Source of the DNA: Avena insularis
Taxonomy: Eukaryota; Streptophyta; Magnoliopsida; Poales; Poaceae
Length of the DNA: 64,000 nt
Direction of reading: 5' to 3'
Assembly: GCA_023614405.1 (NCBI GenBank)
Contig: CM042684.1
Location: 207,892,941-207,956,940 of the forward strand
Below, piece after piece: positions 1 to 9,802 of this stretch; the stretch's first letter is position 1, and every line of letters begins with the position of its first letter. Under the pieces are notes generated by a model. The model searched no databases. It saw nothing but the letters and a program-made list of their open reading frames with translations, and had not been told where the DNA came from. Position numbers and translations under genes: made by a program.

Positions 1-1
1 C

Positions 2-611
2 AAGAAAAACCTCAAGGATTGGGAGGAATGCATTCCACACGCCGAATTTGCCTACAACCGTGCCAAGCACTCAACAACCAAGACGAGTCCCTTCATGATC
101 GTCTACGGTTTCGAGCCCCTCACCGCGCTCGACATCCTACCACTACCTCTCCATGAGCGCACCAACATGGACATTGAGAAGCGCGCCCAAGCTATGAAGA
201 AGCTTCATGAAGAAACAAGAGCTACTATTGAACAACAAGTCCTTATCCAAGCTTTAAAGTTAAACAAGGACAAGTGAGAGTTGATCTTCGAGGAAGGTGA
301 TCTCGTGTGGATACACCTAAGCAAAGGCCACTTCCCCAAGGAACACGACTCCAAGCTTGAGCCAAGAGGAGATGGTCCCTTCAAAGTCCTCAAGAGAATC
401 AACAACAACGCCTACATCATCGACATACCGACATCAAAGTACCTTGCAAGCAATACATTCAACGTCAAGGATCTCTCACCCTACCATGGAGATGTTCAAG
501 ATGACAACCATGAAGAGTCGAGGACGACTCTTTCCCAAGGGGGGAGCTGATGCAGCCCGTCCTACGGATGCTCCTACATCTACACCACCAAGTCCCCCAA
601 GTGGACCAATG
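2..611 (+). pseudogene. Element A: CRM-like gypsy integrase C-terminal part (5' portion)
   Basis: The frame opens at the window edge and encodes the C-terminal half of a Ty3/gypsy integrase. It starts after the catalytic core ([18 protein letters not shown]), passes the conserved VYGFEPL and PLPLHER stretches, and then the GPF/Y-like region [10 protein letters not shown] to [14 protein letters not shown] at 275-277 interrupts the frame; the related element C at 12765-13052 reads through this point. The frame continues past 550 in the host sense to GPM at 603-611, where element B is inserted, and resumes at about 11130 with TRARSK. The upstream gag, protease and RT lie outside the window. Lineage (CRM-like chromovirus) is inferred from the C-terminal TRARAK tail that reads into the LTR. 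Confidence 0.85.
605..611. repeat. 7-bp direct repeat at left edge of element B
   Basis: ACCAATG occurs here and again at 11123-11129, flanking the B insertion. Joining the host sequence across one copy restores the open frame of element A. One extra base (612) separates this copy from the B terminus at 613, and three extra bases (11120-11122) lie on the other side. The ends are therefore not a clean 5-bp gypsy target duplication. Confidence 0.6.
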
Positions 612-612
612 T

Positions 613-3600
613 TGTGACCTCGGATTGTTAAGGATCCTAAGTCCCTGTGATTAACATGCTAGTCCCTAGATCAATAGCTAGCACTTCACAGTCGATGAAT
701 ATCATGTAAAACACAAGTCATTATTACACAAATAATCCAGAGTATAAATATTACAACTTGCATAGCTTATAGCTAGCTCGAAATAATACAACAGAAACTA
801 AGTAAAACTTGAGTCCATCAACACCTCAGGCTAGTTGCGTGAAGACCCGCGATCCCTATGTGCCTTTCAGTCTTCGGATTCTGCACATAAGACGCGTAGC
901 CAACAAGTTGGGTCAATACTTTGAATGTATTGGCAAATTACACCAAGGCAAGAATAAGACTATCTCTACATGCAAGGCTAAGTGTAGGCTTTGGGGTTCT
1001 TTTGCATAAGGCCAATTTTCTCTAAGTAAGAAGAAAAGAGGAAGAGTTTACCCTACTTTGTAAACATTGGTAAGTAGTATAGGGTCGAATGGAACACGTG
1101 GACATTACTCACCAAGTGTCCAATCAACCTAGCACTTGGATATTATGCACCAAGTCCCCAAAATCCCACCCAATGGCGATATTACGCACGCCTTGGGGTT
1201 TATAAAACTTTAAATTTGGAAAAAGGAGAGGAAGATCTTTCAGAGGCTCCATCCTTCAGATGCTCAAAGTGTTCTTTTACGTGAACTCGGCTGATCGATC
1301 AGATTGCAATACTCTCGAGAGTTCGTGCACTTTCCCCACAATCCACGATCAAGTCCTTTTATAGACAAGACCATGGCGAAGCCTTTCCTTAGTAGCCCCT
1401 CTACCAGCTGGATCCAACCGTGCCAAGAACCTCCAAATGTTGGTACCCGGTGAGGTTTCCCACTAAGTACTAAGCCAAGACAGAGCCCATATGTATTGTG
1501 GTTGCATTGGAAGCTTCTGAATTCTGAAACATGGCAGACTTGTTTGATTCCTGGGCGGCCGTCCTCCACCAAAGATCCCACTCGTTGTCCCGACAACCAT
1601 TCCGCCCATAAGAAAACTTAGTTTTTATTTTGAAGGGGTTTCGAGAAGAAAAGTTCGCTCGAGAGAGCTCTCATACTTAGAATTTTTTGAGTCTTTTGAA
1701 CCCCCCTCCCCAACGGTGCTTAGTATATATATATAGCATAGCTATCAATACTTAGCAAAAACAAGGGAAACCTATTAGGACAGAAATTCCTAAGTATAAA
1801 GCTACTCATGGCATACTACAAAACCGCACTTGCAAAAATAGTAATAAGAAAATCTACTAAAGACCTATACATGCATACTACAAGATTTGAAGAGTAAAAC
1901 ATGCATAGTCAAAAACTGGGACATAATATGTACAAGTGGTGTAACTTGCCTTGATCCGAGCAGCACTCTACACAACAGTACTCCTCAGCACACTCCGAAC
2001 AATCTAACGAAACACAAACATAGATCCAATCACAAATTGCACAAAACAATGCCACGATGGTAAATATGCATGCATGCAATATGGTAATATGCAAGGATGG
2101 ATTCAATTTCGACAAAGGGTTTTATTCTGGGGTGTTGTTGGGTTGGGGATGTCATTGGTATCGATTTCCCACAGATTTTAAGTATTTCGGATTAATTCTT
2201 AATTAAACAAGCTCATAAATAGATCTACACTTCCAATCTACCTCGTAACAGATCTAAACACTCTAAGCATGATATAACAATTTTCCACATAAGATCTCGT
2301 AGATACAAAAGCCAACGCAAGAAGAATCAACTAAAACGGAGTTACGGATATTTTTCTAGAATTAAAATACTTCAATCTAAACTTTAAAGCCTACTGCAAG
2401 ATTACTGCAGTAAACCAGCAATATTAATACAGATATGTGTTCTACTCAATTTTGCGAATAAAATGGTATATTATACGCATTTTTTGGACAAAAACTTGAT
2501 TTACTATGAATTAAACAAGATTATAAGTGATTCTAGCTATTTTAAAAAAACAGACCGGCGGCCAGCTACACGGCGACAAGTGGCTGCACCGGATTGGTCC
2601 AGCGTGACACGCGGCGCTGACACATGCATACGCCATGCGGCGCTACGCTACTGGCTGGTACCCCTTCGGCCCAAGATCTAATCTGCATCGTCGGTTTGCA
2701 ATCTAACGGTCAGGGGCGAAGGCGACTAACCTGGCGGCGATGATGGCTCGACAGCGACGGTGAGCAGTGGCGGTGCGTCGCCGGTCATTGGCGTCGTTGC
2801 TGCGGTGCTCCCCCGGCTCGACGGAGTAGAAGACGGCGGCGGCCTCCTCGTCGCGGTTCCGTTCCCAGGGGTGGCGTCGGCTCCCTTCTCCCAAAGCGAC
2901 GGCGAATGGCGACTGGAGTTTGCGGACGCCGGCGAGTCTCCGACGAGCAATTGTGCTTGCTATGGTCTGCTATAGAGAGGGAAAAAGGCGTGAGAAGAAC
3001 CAGTATAGCAAGGGGATACCGAGAAGGGAAGAAGGAGGGGCAGAGGGCGCCGAATACTTGCCGTCGAGCGTCGGCGGTGGTGAACTCTGGCGAGGCCTAT
3101 GGCGGCAGCCCGGTGGCGGTTGGTGTAAATCGAGCTAGGGTTTTTGGAAGGCGGGTCGATCGGTACTTATAGGCGGCCTGGCGTGGCATGGGGGTCACGG
3201 AATCTCCTTCGATTCGGCCGGGAATAGTTCCCAGAGGCGGCGGCGGAACGAGTTCGTTCCGAACTCGGCAGAACGATGACGACGACGGGCTAGGGCCGAG
3301 GCGTCAGCGGCTGCCGGGGCGCGGGCTGGCTACGCCCACTGGCCAAAGGGTGTGGTTAGGCCATGGGCTGGTCTAGCCAGCCCGCTAGGCTAGATTCCTT
3401 CTTTTTTTGTATTTATTCTTTTTATTTTTTCTGTTTCACTAATTGTCTCATATCTTTTGCAAACAGACTCCAAAATAAGTGAAATTGGTCTCTAAAATTT
3501 TGTAAGGGGTTATAAAATAACACTTTTGCAAGGGTTTAGGAGGTTAATTTTTGTTTAACCCCTTTTTGCCTTTATAAGACTATAGGGTTTGGAAAAGTAT

Positions 3601-3691
3601 CTAATGCAGCTTTTTATAGTGTGATGCCATGATGCAAGATATGATGCATGCTTCTAGTAACATCTGCAATCGTAAAATTTGGGATGTTACA
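613..3691 (-). repeat. Element B 3' LTR (3079 bp)
   Basis: Read on the minus strand it begins TGTAACATCCC at 3691 and ends GGTCACA at 613, the TG...CA form expected of an LTR. It sits directly downstream of the purine tract at 3692-3711. A TATA-like TATAAGTA lies on the minus strand at 3164-3171, so R would start about 25-30 bp below it. The segment 2560-3370 is GC-rich and opens several short frames, but no family is recognisable there. Positions 613-945 recur in direct orientation at 9478-9802 and positions 613-1950 recur inverted at 9789-11119. Confidence 0.85.
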
Positions 3692-3711
3692 AACCTACCC
3701 CCCTTAGGAAG
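3692..3711 (-). other. Polypurine tract of element B
   Basis: On the minus strand this is a purine-rich run (AAGGGGGGTAGG core) immediately before the TGTAACATCCC start of the 3' LTR. It is the expected plus-strand DNA primer site. It also overlaps the end of the pol frame, whose TAA reads at 3704-3706. Confidence 0.8.
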
Positions 3712-4830
3712 AATCTCGTCCCCGAGATTCAGGTTGGTTAGCAAATAGGTGTGTGGGTGTTCTTTCTTCAGGTCTTCTTCACGTTCCCACGTGGCCTCTT
3801 CCTCAGAATGGTGATTCCATTGAACTCTGCAAAACCTGATAGTCTTGGTACGAGTAATCCTCTCAGCTGTTTCCAGAATCTTGGTGGGTTTTTCCGCATA
3901 GGTGAGATCGTTTTCGAGTTATACCTCATCCAAAGGAACCGTAACCTTTAGCGGTGTTTCAGCCATTTCTGGGTGACACTTCTTTAGTTGTGACACATGG
4001 AATACATCATGAATAGTCAACACTTTGGGTAATTCCAACTGATAGACAACCTCCCCTCTATGAGCCAAAATTCTATAGGTCCCTACGAATCGAGGTGCCA
4101 ACTTACCCTTGATTCCAAATCTCTTAACTCCTCGTAGTGGTGAAACTCGGAGATATGCATGGTCTCCCACTTTGTAAGTTACATCCCTATGCTTGGAATC
4201 GGCATAATTCTTTTGCCTGGATTGGGCTACTTTTAACCTATCTTGAATCTGTCTTACTTTTTCTTCGGCATCCTTGATCAGTTCAGGTCCAAATAAACTA
4301 CGTTCTCCAACTCCATTCCATAGCAGCGGAGTTCTACACTTTATGCCATATAGAACTTCAAATGGAGCCATCTTGATACTAGTTTGGTAACTGTTATTGT
4401 ATGAGAATTCTGCATATGGCAAATTATCATCCCAACTAGACCCATAGTCTAGTGCACAGGCTCTTAACATGTCCTCCAAGATCTGATTAACTCTTTCCGT
4501 TTCTCCATCTGTTTGCGGGTGGAAAGCAGTACTAAACTCCAGTCGTGTCCCTAGAGACTCGTGTAGCTGTTGCCAAAACTTCGAGGTGAATTGGGTACCT
4601 CTATCAGAGACAATCCCCTTAGGTACACCATGAAGACTTACGATCCTTGACATATAAATCTTGGCAAGTTTAGCACTTGTATAGGTGATCTTTACGGGAA
4701 TAAAGTGGGCCACCTTTGTGAAGTGATCGACCACTACCCAGATAGAATCATACCCAGAATGAGTCTGGGGTAGTCCTATGATAAAATCCATGCCTACCTT
4801 GTCCCACTTCCAATCGGGCACAGGTAATGG
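3704..4830 (-). pseudogene. Element B integrase core, C-terminal domain and chromodomain
   Basis: The frame from 4821 encodes an integrase core with the first Asp in GMDFI, the second in VSDRGTQF and the Glu in DGETERVNQ, so the DDE residues are visible. Then come a GPF/Y-type region near LAPRFVGTYRIL and VFHVSQLKK. A TAA at 3919-3921 precedes a chromodomain whose key residues remain readable (KILE, RFCRVQW, EEEATWE). A two-base insertion near 3756 shifts the last about 18 codons, which end ESRGRDSS. Chromodomains at this position target chromoviruses to chromatin. The stop at 4831-4833 separates this part from the zinc-binding region. Confidence 0.85.
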
Positions 4831-5807
4831 CTACCGTAGCCCTGCTGGTTTTTGATGTTCGGCCTTGACTTTGTTGCACACGTCACATAAGGAGATGTAT
4901 TCAGCAATTTCTCTTTTCAAGTTATTCCACCAGAATCTATCCTTCACATCCATGTACATATTTGTATTACCCGTATGGATTGAGTAAGGCGAATCGTGAG
5001 CTTCCTGAAGAATTAACTTCCTGATATCGGGATCATCGGGAACGCACAAACGCTTCTCATACCAAAGTGTCCCTTGTTCATCCGTATGAAACCCTTTTGC
5101 TTTACCCTTGCTTATATTAGCTTTTATCTCTTCCAACTCTTTGTACCCCTTCTAGGCCTCTTTGATTTGGTCCAGAAGCATTGGCACTATCTCCATAGTT
5201 GCTAAGTATCCCTCCGGAACTATTTCCAACCTGAGATCCTTGAACTGTTCACACAAATCCTTTGGAAGTTCTCCCACGGTAAGTCCATTTACATAGACTT
5301 TCCGGCTTAAGGCGTCAGCCACAACATTGGCCTTTCCAGGATGGTACTACAGGTCCAAGTCATAGTCCTTGATGAGCTCAAGCCATCTCCTTTGCCTCAT
5401 ATTTAACTCCTTTTGAGTGAATATATATTTAAGACTCTTGTGATCCGTGACCACATCACAATGTTTTCCCATGAGGTAATGTCTCCATACCTTGAGCGTA
5501 TGCACAACTGATGCTAGTTCCAAATCGTGTGTGGGGTAGTTATTCTCATGGTTCTTAAGTTGGCGAGAGGCGTAAGACACTACTTTTCCATCTTGCATCA
5601 CTACACTACCAAGTCCTTGTCGAGAAGCGTCACAATAGACTTGGAAATCTTTTTGGATGTCAGGGAGACACAAAACTGGTGCTGTTACTAGGCGCTTCTT
5701 CAATTCTTGAAAACTTGCTTCACATGCCTCGGTCCATTGGAACTTCTTTTCCTTCTTCCACAATTCTGTCATAGACTTTGCTATCTTGGAAAAGTTTCAA
5801 TGAACCT
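4831..5807 (-). pseudogene. Element B RNase H and integrase zinc-binding region
   Basis: 5772-5347 encodes the linker and RNase H ([32 protein letters not shown]). 5136-4831 encodes the HHCC zinc-binding part (HDSPYSIH, CDVCNKVKA). Three TAG codons interrupt it: 5347-5349 before YHPGKAN, 5152-5154 and 4831-4833. Compared with the family pattern RFIENFSKIAK, one base is missing near 5787-5790, which puts RNase H in a different frame from RT. Each TAG sits where related elements normally keep Gln, so all three can be read as CAG-to-TAG changes; that part is inference. Confidence 0.85.
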
Positions 5808-6641
5808 TCAGTAATATCCTGCAAGGCCCAAGAAACTCCTAATGTCACCCACATTCTTAGGTGACTCCCATTCTGTCACGGAAGCTACCTTACTTGGGTC
5901 CATGACAACTCCTTTAGCTGACACAATATGACCAAGGAATCCCACTTCTTTTAGCCAGAACTCACATTTGCTAAACTTGGCATACAACTTGTGTTCCCTT
6001 AACTTTTCCATAATTAGGTGCAGATGCCTCTCATGTTCCTTCTCGTCCTTGGAGTATATGAGTATGTCATCAATGAATACCCCAATAAACTTATCCAAGT
6101 ACTCCATGAACACCTTGTTCATCATAGTCATGAAGTATGCTGGGGCATTGGTTAGGCCAAAATACATCACGGTGTACTCATACAATCCGTATCTTATGGT
6201 GAAGGCTGTCTTGGGTACATCCTGTTCCCGGATCTTTAACTGGAAATAACCTGATCGGAGATCAATCTTAGAGAACACACTAGCTCCCTTTAATTGGTCG
6301 AATAGGTCGTTGATATTGGGTAGAGGGTACTTGTTCTTGATTGTCACTTCATTCAACGACCGGTAGTCCACGACTAGTCTCTTGGTTTTATCCTTCTTCT
6401 CCATGAATAAGACAGGCGCTCCCCAAGACGACGCACTTGGTTGAATGAAGCCTTTGTCCAATTGCTCTCTAAGTTGTTTCTTAAGTACCTTCAACTCATC
6501 GACATCCATCTTGTACAGTATCTTTGCTATCGGTACAGTACCAGGCATCAAGTCAATGAGAAACTCGATGTCTCGGTCAGGAGGCATCCCTAGCAATTCT
6601 TCCGGAAACACATTTGGATACTCCTTCACAATTGGCACATC
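5808..6641 (-). pseudogene. Element B reverse transcriptase
   Basis: The frame covers the RT domain: [17 protein letters not shown] at the start, [26 protein letters not shown], the FGLTNAP region and the catalytic FIDDILIYS at about 6061-6080, so both catalytic Asp residues are present. The usual MPFGLTNAP reads MYFGLTNAP. It is in the same frame as gag-protease but separated from it by a TAG at 6642-6644. A TGA at 5808-5810 replaces the first Arg of the normally conserved YYRRF, consistent with CGA to TGA. RT copies the RNA genome to DNA in virus-like particles. Confidence 0.9.
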
Positions 6642-8108
6642 CTACAAGCTAATCCCCTTAAGAGAGTTCACCATACTCCCTTTGAGTGCAAAGGCCGATT
6701 TAAAGCGGATTCTCTTCTTATACGGAGTTGTGAGTGCGACAGTCCTTTTGGCACAATCTATGACTCCCTCATATTCGGTCATCCAATTCATGCCCAAAAT
6801 TATGTCTAAGCCTTGTGACTCCAGAACGACTAGACTTGTGGGAAAGATGTGTGCCCCAATCCTTAGTTCTAACCCACGGCATCTAGAGTTTGCCACTATT
6901 TCTCCTCTAGGAGAACTTACCCTTAGAGGAGTACTAATAGTCTCCGTAGGTATCTTGCCTCTATCCACAAATACCCTTGATATGAATGAATGCGATGCAC
7001 CAGTATCAAAAAGAACAACTGCGGGGGTGGAGTTAAGCTTGAACTTACCAATCACGGAGTCAGGTGCCTCACGAGCATCCTCCATGGAGACATGATTCAC
7101 CGTGGCTTTGACGAATGGATTCAGCTTCTTCCCATTTCCATTACCATTGCCATGGTTGTGTCCATTGCCGTTCCCATTACCATTCCCATTCTTCATCTTT
7201 TCAGGGCAAGTAGTTGCATAATGCCCTGTCTTGTTACACTTGAAGCATGTCACTTCACTCAGATCCTTCCCATTGTCATTTCCATTGCGGTGTTTATGGC
7301 CATTGTGGTTATGTCCTCCATGACGATGACCATTGTGGTTGTGGCCATTGTGGTTGTGGGGTGGTGGTGTCGAAGTGCGTTGCTTCTGATATGGGGCTGA
7401 GTTGTGCTTGTGTGAGGTGGACTTTCTCTTGTGGTTCTCTATACTCCTTTGCTTTGCTTCAACCACAACTGCCCTGTCCAGAAGTTCCTGATAGTTATCA
7501 AACTTCAGAGCCACAAGTTGAATGGATATCTCATCATTAAGTCCCCTTAGGAACTCCTCCTGTCTCTTGGCATCAGTGGAAACATCATCAGGTGCATAAC
7601 GTGCCAGCTTGCTGAAAAGGTCCCCATACTCGGAGATAGAGCGGTGCAGTTGCTTCAAGTCACGGAACTCACGTCTCTTTAGTGACATGACACCAGCAGC
7701 TACGTGATGAGTACGAAAGGCCACCGCAAACTGGTTCCAGGTGATAGCTTCAATATCAGGGTGGGTGACTTGGTAATTATCCCACCATTCAGCAGCTGGT
7801 CCCTCAAGTTGGTGCGCGGCAAAGCGCACCCTGTCAGCTCCAACAACTTGGACGGTATCTAAATTTTTGTTGGTGGTGCGGAGCCAGTCATCTGCCACAA
7901 TTGGCTCAGAACTACTTGAGAAAATAGGAGGGTTCAACCTCAAGAACCAAGTCAGGCGATCCTGTTGGGGCGGTGGATGCGGTGGAGGCGGTGGGTTGTT
8001 GTTGTTGTTTTGCATGTTTTGAGTGAGGAGTTGGATCAGCTGATTCTGGGAGTTCAGAAGTTGTGCCATCTCCGGGGGCATGTTGTTGTTGTTCCCATGT
8101 CTCGCCAT
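6642..8108 (-). CDS. Element B gag-protease, 488 codons
   Basis: The start is chosen at the ATG at 8108 (MARHGNNNN); the open frame reaches 8231 but its leader is hydrophobic and atypical for Gag. The order is an Asn/Gln/Pro-rich N-terminus, a retrotransposon gag domain (WWDNY, FRDLKQL, EFLRGLNDEI), a low-complexity His/Asn/Gly region, a CCHC zinc knuckle (CFKCNKTGHYATTC, about 7200-7245), a second Asn/Gly run, and an aspartic protease with the active site LFDTGASHSFIS. This frame is intact up to the TAG at 6642-6644, which separates it from RT. It may still be translatable, although the copy lacks a normal 5' LTR promoter. Confidence 0.85.
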   Translation of the reverse strand: MARHGNNNNMPPEMAQLLNSQNQLIQLLTQNMQNNNNNPPPPPHPPPQQDRLTWFLRLNPPIFSSSSEPIVADDWLRTTNKNLDTVQVVGADRVRFAAHQLEGPAAEWWDNYQVTHPDIEAITWNQFAVAFRTHHVAAGVMSLKRREFRDLKQLHRSISEYGDLFSKLARYAPDDVSTDAKRQEEFLRGLNDEISIQLVALKFDNYQELLDRAVVVEAKQRSIENHKRKSTSHKHNSAPYQKQRTSTPPPHNHNGHNHNGHRHGGHNHNGHKHRNGNDNGKDLSEVTCFKCNKTGHYATTCPEKMKNGNGNGNGNGHNHGNGNGNGKKLNPFVKATVNHVSMEDAREAPDSVIGKFKLNSTPAVVLFDTGASHSFISRVFVDRGKIPTETISTPLRVSSPRGEIVANSRCRGLELRIGAHIFPTSLVVLESQGLDIILGMNWMTEYEGVIDCAKRTVALTTPYKKRIRFKSAFALKGSMVNSLKGISL

Positions 8109-8329
8109 CTGTGGGTTTGGGAAACAAGTTAAGAAATAGATAGAAAGCCTAAGGAATAAACTCCTACCCTTATGTAAACACGAGAAAAGCACACGAGAAA
8201 CACAAGGCACACATAGAACATAGTTTAACACAACTCAACCAAGTTTAACTAAACCAATGTAGTTTTGGTACTTATTACAATCGCGAACAACGTTTGACTA
8301 CAGAAATAAAGGTGGTCCAACTATCTACT

Positions 8330-9337
8330 CTACTCACCATCCACTTCCTCATCCTCAATAGTGAAGCCTTCCTTCTCTAGCATTGACTTGTATAACTCCA
8401 TGTCCTTCTTCGTGGCTTCAAGCTTCTCCTAAAGTTCCTTCACCTCATGCAGCTCCGGTGTAGCAGCTTCGAGCCTCTCTTGAAGTTCCTTCACCTCTTG
8501 CAGCTCCTGGGTAGCAGCTTTGAGCTTCTCTTGAAGTTCCTCCTTCTCCTTCTGCAGCTCCTTGATCAAGCTTGACCCCATAGTCATGGGCGTGATCTTC
8601 TCCTCCAAGCTCCTCTTGCCTGCTCGTGGGTCCTTCAACATGGTGGAAAAGTTCTTGAAGTCCATCTCGTTTTTTGCGAGTACAAGACTTTGTTCCCTCT
8701 TGTTCTTATCCTGCACCCTCTTCTCTTGATTAGCGAACTTCTTATCTTGGGCGGTGAGCTTCCCTCCTAGGGACTTGATCTTCTCTTCCAGCTCTTCGAT
8801 CTTCTCGTCCTTCTCTTTAACTAGGGCGCATAACTCGTCATTCCTCATGATCTCAAAGCAGCTTCCCTCCTAAAGATCGTTGATGTGGCACTCCAAGTCT
8901 TGGTATTGGATCCTTCGTCGCTTGCATGTAGCCCTTTCCTCCGGGGTTAACTCGATTGGAACTCCCTTCTCATCACGTCTTCCAAAGAGTTTGATGTAGT
9001 GGCCTTCAACCTCTTCATGGTGGCGTCCACAAAGGCGTCCAATGAGCTCCTGCATGTTGATGCTAAGTTCTTTCTCCTTGGAGTCGCTGGTGACGTTGAG
9101 TACAATGGCCTCCATCTTGGGTTCAGACTCGCTGCGCCCCGGTTGGATGACTTCAATCACCCAGCATCCTTCCTTGTGCATCTTCCTCAACTCGCTTCCC
9201 TTGATTGAAGGCATGGGCAACTCCAACGTCTTGATGATGTCCAGAAGGCATTCCCCAAAGCGCAGGTACTTGATGTCTTCGGCAGTGTCATAGTAGAAGG
9301 TCGTCATCTTTAAGTTAGGAGAATGAAAATTAGGCAC
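8330..9337 (-). pseudogene. Element B accessory ORF between PBS and gag, coiled coil
   Basis: A single frame upstream of gag, starting at ATG 9337 or 9307, is interrupted by TAG at 8870-8872 and 8429-8431 and ends at TAG 8330-8332. The first about 155 residues are globular with no family I recognise (YLRFGECLLDIIKTLEL, GHYIKLFGRRDEKGVP). The second part is strongly charged and heptad-like (KEKDEKIEELEEKIKSLGG), with a near-repeat of KELQEKLKAATQELQEV and KELQERLEAATPELHEV. The 8429 stop falls at the Gln of the next repeat unit, so it reads as CAG to TAG. It is not Gag: it has no knuckle and no gag domain. Function unknown. Confidence 0.75.
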
Positions 9338-9460
9338 AAAGTGATAAGGAAGAGAATTACTAGAAGAGCATCAATAACTTAGAAGAATATAGAAAGCAAA
9401 AACACACAATGGTAAAGGTGGTTTCCAATCCTAGGGGTCACGTCCTACAGGCAACTTTGT

Positions 9461-9472
9461 GCTATGATACCA
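9461..9472 (-). other. Primer-binding site of element B (initiator tRNA-Met type)
   Basis: The minus strand reads TGGTATCATAGC, five bases inside the LTR edge at 9478. It matches the common tRNA-iMet PBS TGGTATCAGAGC, seen intact at 37902-37913, with one mismatch. It fixes the direction of element B and the inner edge of its 5' LTR. Confidence 0.8.
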
Positions 9473-9477
9473 TCTGT

Positions 9478-9802
9478 TGTGACCTCGGATCGTTAAGGAT
9501 CCTAAGTCCTTGTGATTAACATGCTATTCCCTGGATCAATAGCTAGCACGATGAATATCATGTAAAACACAAGTCATTATTACACGAATAATCCAGAGTA
9601 TAAATATTACAACTTGCATATCTTATAGCTAGCTCGAAATAATACAGCGGAAACTAAGTAAAACTTGAGTCCATCAACGCCTCAGGCTAGTTGCGTGAAG
9701 ACCCGCGATCCCTACGTGCCTTTCAGTCTTCGGATTCTGCACATAAGACGTCCAGCCAACAAGTTGGGTCAATACTTTGAATGTATTGGCAAGTTACACC
9801 AC
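9478..9802 (-). repeat. Element B 5' LTR remnant (U5 end only)
   Basis: These 325 bp match 613-945 of the 3' LTR in the same orientation, apart from a 9-bp deletion in the segment after AGCTAGCAC and a few substitutions. The rest of the LTR (equivalent of 946-3691, including the TATA box at 3164-3171) is missing. The sequence passes directly into an inverted LTR copy. The copy therefore lacks its own 5' promoter. Confidence 0.85.

Noticed and set aside
1264..1596. 110-codon minus-strand frame, repeated at 10136-10384
   Set aside because: Both are copies of the same LTR segment in inverted positions; the repeat explains the conservation.
2463..3376. Several GC-rich open frames in the 613-3691 block that resemble a small gene
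   Set aside because: They lie inside the element B 3' LTR around its TATA box, overlap on both strands and match no family I know.
6445..7540. Plus-strand open frames of up to 216 codons opposite element B
   Set aside because: They are antisense shadows of the gag-protease-RT frame on the minus strand.
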